A stretch of DNA of 60,000 nt from NCBI RefSeq assembly GCF_963678635.1, contig NC_087064.1:2543926-2603925 (forward strand), read 5' to 3'. Position 1 is the stretch's first letter; every line of letters starts with the position of its first letter. Below, piece after piece: positions 32,817 to 40,594 of this stretch. A program made the translations under genes and the position numbers. Under the pieces are notes generated by a model. It was given only the letters and a program-made list of their open reading frames with translations, made no database searches and was not told where the DNA came from. Source of the stretch: Symsagittifera roscoffensis (lineage: Eukaryota > Xenacoelomorpha > Acoela > Convolutidae).

Positions 32817-34289
32817 ATGAGAGTCATGAAGACGTACTTGAAGGCGAGATACAGACTCTCGGACCTTCTAAGGGCGCAGAGAAATGATCGCATGACAAGC
32901 AACCTAAAAAGGTGGATAGAAAACGGTGCACCTGACAAAGGTGACCTGGAAGAAGACAGCTATAGGATCCTGAGACAATACTTCATGCAGAAGGAGGGGA
33001 GATTATATCTGAACAAGGACGGGATCGTGGCTTGCAGGAGAAGAGAAGAAGACAAGGTCTTATACAAATATAACGCGATAGTGTTGCCGCAACTCTATCA
33101 GACAGAACTATTATTCAGGTCGCATGATCAGATGGGCCATCAAGGGATCGACAAAGTGTATCAGAGGATCCTGAAGCGCTTTGAGTGGCCTGGGATGAAA
33201 AAGGCATGCGAGAAATGGGTGACAGCATGTCTGTCATGCCAACAGGTCAAGGATCCTAGGAAGTTGCGATTTCCTTTACAATCAATTGAATCGTCTGAAT
33301 TCAACGAGGTGGTGCAGATAGATCACCAGAAGATATGCATGACAGACAGCGGTTACAACCAAGTCTTGGTCATGATAGATCACTTCACGAAGTATGCAGA
33401 GGCCGTGCCCTGCATAACTGCCTCAGCGGAAGAGACATGCGACCACCTGATCAATACGTGGATAGCAAGACACGGATGTCCAATGACGTTTCAATCGGAC
33501 AATGGAACGGCTTTCGTAGGCGAGCTTACGAAAGAGCTTATGAGACGGTCACAGGTCGCTCAGGCTCACTCCACGACATACCACCCTCAGACGAATGGCT
33601 TAGTGGAAAGACAGAATAGGACGTTAGTATCGATGCTGAGAGTATATTGTTCCAGGTACATGACCGATTGGGACAGATACCTTCCACAGGTGATGGGAGC
33701 TTACAATAGCACGCAACACTCCACCACTGGAGTCAGTCCACACATGATGCTGACGGGACACGAGAAATCTTTACCCTTGACATTCTTCTACCCAGAGTAT
33801 GAGGGAAAGAAAACATCCCCACAGGTCTACGTGAGGGATGTGATCAGACGCCAACAGGAGTTGAACGACTTGTGTAGACGAAACACTCAGCAGGCACAGG
33901 CAAGGCAGAGGAAAAGATTCGACAAGAAAGCAGCTGGTGCAAAGGCTTACTCGGTGGGAGACTACGTATGGGTATTTCAGAACGTTATACCACCGAAAGG
34001 GACAAAAAAGCTTCTGAAGAAGTGGAGGGGACCCTTCATGATTACAGAGGTGCACCAAGAGGGACGCTTTTATAGACTGAGTACTGGCCGAGCCGCCCAC
34101 TACGAGAACATCAAGCCACACAATCCATCGACAGAAGACTGGTGTATACCTGCAGACATGGAAGAAGGGGATTATCTAATGATGGATCCTGCTTGTGAGG
34201 TCAATGAAAAAGGCACCAGGGAGAAGAACGATGGAAACGAAGTCGTAGAGGAAGGTACGGATACACCATTGGACCTGGATCCAAACTAA
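32817..34289 (+). CDS. pol: Element B integrase
   Basis: Same frame as the upstream piece beyond the TAG. A HHCC zinc finger (HDQMGHQG.. CLSCQ, about residues 101-141) precedes the catalytic core, with Asp in QIDHQ (about 168), Asp in QSDNG (about 228) and Glu in LVERQ (about 263), giving the D,D35E spacing. The C-terminal KKLLKKWRGPF..YENIKPHN segment resembles the Ty3/gypsy GPY/F module. The frame is interrupted by TAA (34287-34289) where element A reads through, and continues in frame at 34290. The enzyme would insert the cDNA into host DNA. Confidence 0.93.
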   Translation: MRVMKTYLKARYRLSDLLRAQRNDRMTSNLKRWIENGAPDKGDLEEDSYRILRQYFMQKEGRLYLNKDGIVACRRREEDKVLYKYNAIVLPQLYQTELLFRSHDQMGHQGIDKVYQRILKRFEWPGMKKACEKWVTACLSCQQVKDPRKLRFPLQSIESSEFNEVVQIDHQKICMTDSGYNQVLVMIDHFTKYAEAVPCITASAEETCDHLINTWIARHGCPMTFQSDNGTAFVGELTKELMRRSQVAQAHSTTYHPQTNGLVERQNRTLVSMLRVYCSRYMTDWDRYLPQVMGAYNSTQHSTTGVSPHMMLTGHEKSLPLTFFYPEYEGKKTSPQVYVRDVIRRQQELNDLCRRNTQQAQARQRKRFDKKAAGAKAYSVGDYVWVFQNVIPPKGTKKLLKKWRGPFMITEVHQEGRFYRLSTGRAAHYENIKPHNPSTEDWCIPADMEEGDYLMMDPACEVNEKGTREKNDGNEVVEEGTDTPLDLDPN

Positions 34290-34313
34290 CAGATCGAAGC
34301 GGACGATGAAACC

Positions 34314-35477
34314 TTGCCCTACGCAGAGGAAGATTGGCAGGATTCCGAACAGACAGAGGTTCCCAAGAACATGGAACCAGATCTTCCGTTCACGATGCAG
34401 ACTCGTCAGAAAGACGGGACGAGACTAAGAAAGAAATACAATCCTTACGGTGACGACTTTGTAGTGGATAGGATAGATCTAAAGAAAATAGTGGAGGAAG
34501 TAGTGGGTTTAGAAGAAATAACAGTGTCACAGGACATTGACATAGTCGATGATCACAACGACGAGTGGGTTGACGACTGGTCGAAACCCGAGGTGGAGTT
34601 CGACGATGAGCAACAGCAGTCAAATGAACAAGACCTGACGAACCTGCGCGTCTTAGAGTGGCTGAACGAAATGACATCAGACCCTGAAAAGACCAGCGTT
34701 ACGATTCAAGACGTAGATCGCGAAAGCGCTAAATACATTAAGACCGAACGAGATGATCCTTCCTGGGCTGCCCAGGAAGGACAACTTCTCATTCCAGCTT
34801 CTAATCTTGACTTAATACCCGGTATGCGATCGACGGGGACGCCGATGGATATTTTTGTCCGGGGAGTGGGGGTAGGACTTACCCACACTGAAAACTTGAT
34901 AATAAAAAAATTGAGAATAGCAAGAGAAACAGGAAACTTAGAAGCAGAAACAGGTGAAGAACCTAAGAAACCTGACATAGGCAGGGTAGTTGAGTCATAT
35001 TTTAATTTACCAAATGAATATTCTAGTAACATAATACTAACAGACAGTGATTTCATACTCACAAACAGAACATGTGCGGTAGCTATCACCGCAGACATGA
35101 GTTTTAGGACGGCGCTAGCGGCAGATTTTAAGAGGGAATATAAAAACGTGGAATTCCTTTGGAAGCAAAGACCAGGGATAGGGGGCGTAGCAGCCTTACC
35201 CCCGGCGGTGTCGCAGATACCGGGAAAGTACTTATGCTTCTTGGTAACGAGGGCGACAGAGAAGCAGCACGTGGACCCAGAAAACCTAGTCTTGTCTTTG
35301 ACGAGGCTGAGGGACTTCCTTGTGGAAATGGACGTGAAGGAGCTTTCGCTTCCAGTGTACGATCCAAATAGAGGAAGACTGCATCCTCGGGAATTGTACG
35401 CGCTTGTACACGTGATATTCTCTGATACGAACATACAAGTATATCTACATAAGAAATATTACTTAAGTATAGGCTGA
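34314..35477 (+). CDS. Element B Pol C-terminus with macro (ADP-ribose-binding-like) domain
   Basis: 387 codons, in frame with the integrase beyond the TAA. Residues 1-230 are acidic and poorly structured. About 236-386 read as a macro domain closest to the TARG1/OARD1 and Poa1p-like group: IILTDSDFILTNRTCAVAI, then TALAADFKREYKN, GGVAALPP, GKYLCFLVTRATEKQHVDP, LTRLRDFLVEM, LSLPVYDPNRGRL and VHVIFSDTNIQVYLHKKYY. Such domains bind or remove ADP-ribose. The loop after LSLP, which carries a catalytic Asp in TARG1 as I recall, is DPNRG here and in element A, and the core-strand Lys is Arg in B, so activity is uncertain. The assignment is by eye and is decisive only with a profile or structure search. 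Confidence 0.7.
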   Translation: MPYAEEDWQDSEQTEVPKNMEPDLPFTMQTRQKDGTRLRKKYNPYGDDFVVDRIDLKKIVEEVVGLEEITVSQDIDIVDDHNDEWVDDWSKPEVEFDDEQQQSNEQDLTNLRVLEWLNEMTSDPEKTSVTIQDVDRESAKYIKTERDDPSWAAQEGQLLIPASNLDLIPGMRSTGTPMDIFVRGVGVGLTHTENLIIKKLRIARETGNLEAETGEEPKKPDIGRVVESYFNLPNEYSSNIILTDSDFILTNRTCAVAITADMSFRTALAADFKREYKNVEFLWKQRPGIGGVAALPPAVSQIPGKYLCFLVTRATEKQHVDPENLVLSLTRLRDFLVEMDVKELSLPVYDPNRGRLHPRELYALVHVIFSDTNIQVYLHKKYYLSIG

Positions 35478-35818
35478 GTGATGTGCGAGAGGTGCGTTAT
35501 GTTATGTTATGTGTTAGGTTATTAAGATCATGGGTAAGTAGGGGTTAGTGACCATGAACAACTAAATGACGATCTTGGGAATAGATCCAAAGTTTGGACT
35601 GTCCAATCTTAGGTCGAATTCCAAAATTTTAGAAACCAATTGATTTTAATAAATTTTAGGATAAATATCTTTTTATCTGAACTGTCTTTAAGCAAATTTT
35701 AACGATGTATGTTAGGGTGAAATTGACAAGTGTGACATTCGTGATTTCTTTTCTAGATCCTGATTGATCATTTAATTGCTCACTTGAGTCAAAACTTGAA
35801 ATCGAAATCAAATTAAAT
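35478..35818 (+). other. Gap between pol and ORF2 in element B, with splice-like signals
   Basis: There is no gene. It includes a strong donor-like GGTAAGT (about 35531) and an acceptor-like TTCTTTTCTAG (35746-35756) followed by ATCCTGATTGATCA, the only stretch clearly shared with the same gap in element A. CATGG/CCATG and AAGATC/GATCTT can pair around 35526-35575. Confidence 0.5.
35746..35756 (+). promoter_or_regulatory. Candidate 3' splice site upstream of ORF2 (element B)
   Basis: A pyrimidine tract and TAG, conserved with element A (12831-12841) together with the following TGATTGATCA. It lies 75 nt before the ORF2 ATG at 35831-35833 (in frame with the open frame from 35819). It suggests a spliced subgenomic mRNA for ORF2 and ORF3. 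Confidence 0.45.
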
Positions 35819-38800
35819 TTGGAGAAGAACAGTATGGATAATTTCAACCTGGATGAATTGATGGACCTGGCAGAGGCATATGTAGGACCGATGGTAGATG
35901 CGATCTATCGTCGGCTGATCGAACGAGACTTCGCTCTGGAGGACCCAGAGGTGGTCATGTTGCTGACCGCCCTGATTAACATCTTGGGGCACGACAACCG
36001 TAGGGACCGCCCCACGGAAGTCCTGTTGATGGCAGCATATGGAGAAAGAGGAGTACTAGACCGCCCGAACATGAGAGTGATGAGGTGGAGAAACGGGGCT
36101 CTCTCAGGGAGTGACTTGGCGAATGAGCCTGGGTTGGGAAGTTCTAGGACTTACCAACCAGGTGAGATGCCAATGCCCTCTAAGCCTAAACCTGGGCTGA
36201 CGAGAATGCATAGGGAAATGAACAGCGAGGCGACCTCGTCTGGTTCACCACTGAGAGCAGCTGTGCCACCAAAAAGGGCGAAAGTAACGCAGAAGGTTCA
36301 GACGAACCAAACCATGCAAGATCTGGACGAGATGAACGATCATCTGAAAAGAACGGAGAAGGAGTTGAACGATATGACGAAGACCATGCTGGCGGTGGAG
36401 GAAGACCGGGACATGTGGAGAAAAATGTTTGAAGACTGCAACAAAAAGCAGGGTCAAGAGATCGAACGCTTAAGGCAGGAATACAAAGAGCGATCGGAGC
36501 AGGTGGCGTTGACGACGTCCATTGAGAAAGTGATACCTGCAAGGGATATTCCTCGTGGGCAGTCCCCGATGGAGCTCTTGACACCTCGAGAAATGAGTCA
36601 AACAACGGAGACACGGCTTCCAGCAGAGACGAACCGAGTAACAATCCCGGATCCTAGTGACACCTTGGGTGATCCCGTCGTAGAACAGACAGTGAGAAAA
36701 CTGATAGAGACCGCTGGACGATTGGTCGCTAACAAGAATGCACCAGGTTCCGGGGTGACTGCACCCTATGGAACGATTGACGATACGGGCAGAGTACAAC
36801 TCTCCCAGACAATAATCAGACAAGGGATAAGTGACGTGACGCCACTCAGGGGGAGTTCGAAGATCACAGAGAGAAAAGTAAGGAAGATGCCAGCGAAGAA
36901 AGTGTCTCGTGTAATGGACGTGCAGAAGAATAATCAATTAAAGTATAATTTCACGGGAGTTCCGGAGACAGATCCGAGAGCCTGCTTCAATCGAGCTACC
37001 TGGAGCCCGGCTGTGAACCTGCAGCAACCACCACTCGGGACATCTCACCTGATATTGGGAGACAGCTTAGTCCGAGTGCTAACGAATTTGAGGACCTCAT
37101 GGGTCACCACGGTGATGGCCTTTGGAGGCGCGACAATTGCCCAATTATACCGGATGGTGGAGCTGATGAATCCCGGGAGGATACCCAGTGTGATGATATT
37201 AGTTGGGACGAATGATATCTCCAAAGGATCAGACGAGCAGGAAGCACAGTGGGAATCAATGATGGTGTGTTTGTTCACCATTCTCTGGCAGAAGTTCAGT
37301 TGCGCGGTACTGACCGTTTGCACGGTGCCAATGAACGCAAGAAACCTGACAGCATCAGGAAGAAGGCACAACGAGGGAGTCATGAGATGGAACAACATCT
37401 TAAGAAACCTAGCAAATCGAAATGCCGGAAGAATGATCCTTATGGACATTGAACACGAATTGAGAGCCATGGAGCAAGCCAGACTGACTTCGGATGGCAT
37501 CCACTTTGACACAATCGAGGGACAAGCTTGGTTGAATCGAGTCTTCCAAGAACGGTTGGACGAGTTAGAAGCAGAACTCTCTGACACAGGAGTACTGAAG
37601 GAAGAGGGAACGGTGAATGATACGGTGATCACTACCTTTGTGCCTCCTAACCTGGAAACGCGTTTGGGTACAGTCCCAGCCGCAATAAATTACCGGCAAC
37701 AAAGCTCCAGCGAATCAGGTCGAAGAACTGACGTGCAGGATTGGTTGGGAGAAGCACCGACGAGGAGGACAATTCATCCTAAGAGAAGGATAGGACCCGT
37801 CAACCAACCAAACGAAGGAGTAGCAGGCACGTCCAGATCAGACACTAGATCGGAGACAACGAGTAGCAGTCGAGAAGAGAGACCGAACAGAGGCTCATTG
37901 TTATGGTCTAGACCCATGCCGTCTCCCTGGCACATATACAAAGAAGAACTGATGAAGCTGGACCTGCAGAAAGTAAGCTTCATCGAAGATGCAAGGAGGA
38001 TGCTAAATGGAGCGACGCTATCCGTCAGCAGATTATACTCAATAACCGGCGTAGACTGGTTGATAGCCGCTAGCATAAATTTCAGCTCCACGACAGCCTT
38101 AAGATTTGCTGACTTGGAAGGACTGCCCTCCAATAACACAATGGGACCTGTGAATGCAAGACCGTTGCAGGATGTCAGATTGAACCATGAGGAGAGGAAT
38201 CGTGAGGAAAGGCCAGGAAGATTCCTGACGGCGAGAGCGCCAATTGGACAACACGTGAATATATTCAGGCAACTGACGACACCACCTAGTCATGTGAAGG
38301 AGAGAGTATACCCAAAACAAGTGAACCAAGATGGTGATGCCCAGAGATATGGCGGATTGACAGCAATAAAGAAAGATGAGAGCATCTTCGCCGCCTACGA
38401 CAAAGCAGAAATGAGAAAGGCCAAGATCATGGTAGTAGCGAATTCAGAGTTCGTGTACACCTCTAAGTCTTTGTTTTGGCCGGACGTCATAATGCTGGCC
38501 GCAGTTGACCTAGACCTATTGCAATCAGTGTCATTGGCTATAGGGGTACAAAGGCAGACAGAAATGAACCCGATAACGATTGTGTTTGCTGGCATCAATG
38601 ACCATCTACACAGTAGAGGTTTTCTGAGCAGGCTCAGAGATCCTGCAACAGCAGAAAACGCAGTATGGCCCGCGATAAAAGACATCCTGGAGTCAATGGG
38701 TGAAGTGGTAGACGCGACAAAGGAGGGAACATTCAACAAAGTGACGTTGAGAGTAGTATTTGCGTTGTCTCCGGGATATGCATATCTCCCGGATGGACTG

Positions 38801-40594
38801 AAATTTGTGTATGCAATGGTAGCCTTACTTTCGGAGGGAAAATATGATGTGATCATATCAGCCCCGAATCGCATGATAGAAATGGAGAACCTGAGGCCAC
38901 TTAAGGCTGAACTGCCTGCAGTATGGTCAGATATCTCAAACGCGATGAGAGGGTTCAAGGACCACGCGCTACACATGTTGGTGTTGGACGAAGTGCTGGG
39001 GTTGGAACTGTCCAACTTCAGTCGGCAACTCAAACTGAAACCAGGAATAGATGACGACCATCGAGTGATTACGGCAATGTCCAACGACTTGTGGTTCCGA
39101 GCAATGGAAGTGGCGAGTGAAGACACGAGAAGAAAGAATTCACTGGAGACGAGAGCTCATCTGGAAGCGATGGTGCTGAGAACCAAGCCGGAAGCAAACC
39201 AGTGGCTACACCTGAATCCGAGAGTAGCGGCATTGGGTGCAGATGCTTTTCAGCAAGGCCCAGTAATGATCACTAAGATGTACGCCTACTTGTTGAAGGA
39301 GGTGAACCTGGCGGAAAATGCCGGAGAAAAGACAGCTGAGTTCGTGAACAGAATGTGTCAGATTACTCTGGAAACCTTCTGGACCCAGGAAGTGAAAGGA
39401 CAGGAGGGATTTGAAAGGACAGACAGCATGCTAGAAGGGTTGGGAGCCGGATGGACCGCGTCCTTCTTGGCAAAAGTCTACCCGAAAGTCTCGCACTACT
39501 TGATAAAGGAATTCCTCCAAGCGGTAGTGAAAGTATCGATAGTGGAATTAATAGCCCTGTTTGTGACATTTGGAGCGGAGAATTTCGTGAAAGGACCGGT
39601 GATACTGCTTACGGATGGAATACAGAACCTGCGACTAGATGGACTTTTGACATTGATCGCAATAACCCACGGAAACTTGGGAGGGCTGATGAAACTGGCA
39701 CGTTGTCCAGAGCAGATGAAAGAGAGAGTGAGGAATCTGGATATGAAGAAATCCACAGACTCGTGGAACAAAATAAGAGACCTGAGACACACTCTTATCC
39801 AGTATCTCTTGCAGCAAAATCGCTTTGGAACCGGAGAAGACGAGACAATTGAAAGAGAGGAAGATGTTAGGCGACATGTTGGAGGCATGCCGCTGTTAAC
39901 AGATTTGAGCTTAGCTATGAGAATCGATCCCTTGGCGCTGATCAGAGGAGTCACGGAGTTCGTGACAGTGATCTATGGACCAGCAGTCACCTTTGCGTTC
40001 CCTGACGTTAAAGTGGAAGCATATAGGAGGTCGGTGTTGCACCTGAACCTCATATCGGCAGTGGACGGTAGTACACTGAACTGGTGTGAGCAGCACGCAT
40101 TGCGAGAGCTCATGAGTGAAGATCTGTTATTTGCGAAAATATCGGAGCCAGAGATGACAGTCATCAATTTTGATGATCACTTCTGTGACCGCATGGGAGA
40201 AGTAGAAAGAGGGCACATCGAGGTGTTTCCAAAGCTTTGGAATCTGAGGCCCTATGACAAAACGAATGGCGAAATGACCAGAGTGCCTCGTCTCACAGCA
40301 GCGTATCACAAGGTGAGAGAAGAGACGAAGGACTGGGGCGATTACAAGAAGCTACCCGAAGCAATCCCTGAATTCCCTCTGATAAGAAGGATGTTGCTCG
40401 GAGCAGTCTCCGTAGTACAAACTCCTAGGTTGAGAGCATTCGAAACCAATGAAAGGAGAGTAGGGAATTTCTCGGCGACGATGGATCCATACTTCGTGGG
40501 GAGAAATGCCGCCGTGTTACAGTACACACGATTTGCGTACACGGATCAAGCGAAAGAGAAGGCGAATAAGCAACGCCGCTACTCCCAAGCCTGA
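35819..40594 (+). CDS. Element B ORF2: large protein with SGNH hydrolase and second SGNH-like module
   Basis: 1591 codons; the first ATG is 35819 and another in frame is at 35834. N-terminal ~110 residues are a conserved helical segment (RPTEVLLM, MRWRNGALSG). About 170-240 is a coiled coil. About 405-590 is an SGNH/GDSL hydrolase: LGDSLVR (Ser near 414), FGGATI, LVGTNDIS (near 463), DGIHF (near 558). A Ser/Arg-rich linker follows, then about 860-1080 with MVVANSEF, VFAGINDHLHSRG and LSPGYAYLP, resembling a decayed SGNH fold that lacks the canonical GDS. The last 500 residues have no known domain. SGNH esterases act on O-acyl esters; related domains occur in CR1/L2 LINE ORF1 proteins. It is not an envelope: no signal peptide or membrane segment was seen. 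Confidence 0.85.
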   Translation: MEKNSMDNFNLDELMDLAEAYVGPMVDAIYRRLIERDFALEDPEVVMLLTALINILGHDNRRDRPTEVLLMAAYGERGVLDRPNMRVMRWRNGALSGSDLANEPGLGSSRTYQPGEMPMPSKPKPGLTRMHREMNSEATSSGSPLRAAVPPKRAKVTQKVQTNQTMQDLDEMNDHLKRTEKELNDMTKTMLAVEEDRDMWRKMFEDCNKKQGQEIERLRQEYKERSEQVALTTSIEKVIPARDIPRGQSPMELLTPREMSQTTETRLPAETNRVTIPDPSDTLGDPVVEQTVRKLIETAGRLVANKNAPGSGVTAPYGTIDDTGRVQLSQTIIRQGISDVTPLRGSSKITERKVRKMPAKKVSRVMDVQKNNQLKYNFTGVPETDPRACFNRATWSPAVNLQQPPLGTSHLILGDSLVRVLTNLRTSWVTTVMAFGGATIAQLYRMVELMNPGRIPSVMILVGTNDISKGSDEQEAQWESMMVCLFTILWQKFSCAVLTVCTVPMNARNLTASGRRHNEGVMRWNNILRNLANRNAGRMILMDIEHELRAMEQARLTSDGIHFDTIEGQAWLNRVFQERLDELEAELSDTGVLKEEGTVNDTVITTFVPPNLETRLGTVPAAINYRQQSSSESGRRTDVQDWLGEAPTRRTIHPKRRIGPVNQPNEGVAGTSRSDTRSETTSSSREERPNRGSLLWSRPMPSPWHIYKEELMKLDLQKVSFIEDARRMLNGATLSVSRLYSITGVDWLIAASINFSSTTALRFADLEGLPSNNTMGPVNARPLQDVRLNHEERNREERPGRFLTARAPIGQHVNIFRQLTTPPSHVKERVYPKQVNQDGDAQRYGGLTAIKKDESIFAAYDKAEMRKAKIMVVANSEFVYTSKSLFWPDVIMLAAVDLDLLQSVSLAIGVQRQTEMNPITIVFAGINDHLHSRGFLSRLRDPATAENAVWPAIKDILESMGEVVDATKEGTFNKVTLRVVFALSPGYAYLPDGLKFVYAMVALLSEGKYDVIISAPNRMIEMENLRPLKAELPAVWSDISNAMRGFKDHALHMLVLDEVLGLELSNFSRQLKLKPGIDDDHRVITAMSNDLWFRAMEVASEDTRRKNSLETRAHLEAMVLRTKPEANQWLHLNPRVAALGADAFQQGPVMITKMYAYLLKEVNLAENAGEKTAEFVNRMCQITLETFWTQEVKGQEGFERTDSMLEGLGAGWTASFLAKVYPKVSHYLIKEFLQAVVKVSIVELIALFVTFGAENFVKGPVILLTDGIQNLRLDGLLTLIAITHGNLGGLMKLARCPEQMKERVRNLDMKKSTDSWNKIRDLRHTLIQYLLQQNRFGTGEDETIEREEDVRRHVGGMPLLTDLSLAMRIDPLALIRGVTEFVTVIYGPAVTFAFPDVKVEAYRRSVLHLNLISAVDGSTLNWCEQHALRELMSEDLLFAKISEPEMTVINFDDHFCDRMGEVERGHIEVFPKLWNLRPYDKTNGEMTRVPRLTAAYHKVREETKDWGDYKKLPEAIPEFPLIRRMLLGAVSVVQTPRLRAFETNERRVGNFSATMDPYFVGRNAAVLQYTRFAYTDQAKEKANKQRRYSQA

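Noticed and set aside
32793-34289. Reassigned stop codons (TAG/TAA as amino acids)
   Set aside because: Host genes end with normal stops at the expected lengths, and element A has ordinary codons at these sites; mutation or assembly error is simpler.
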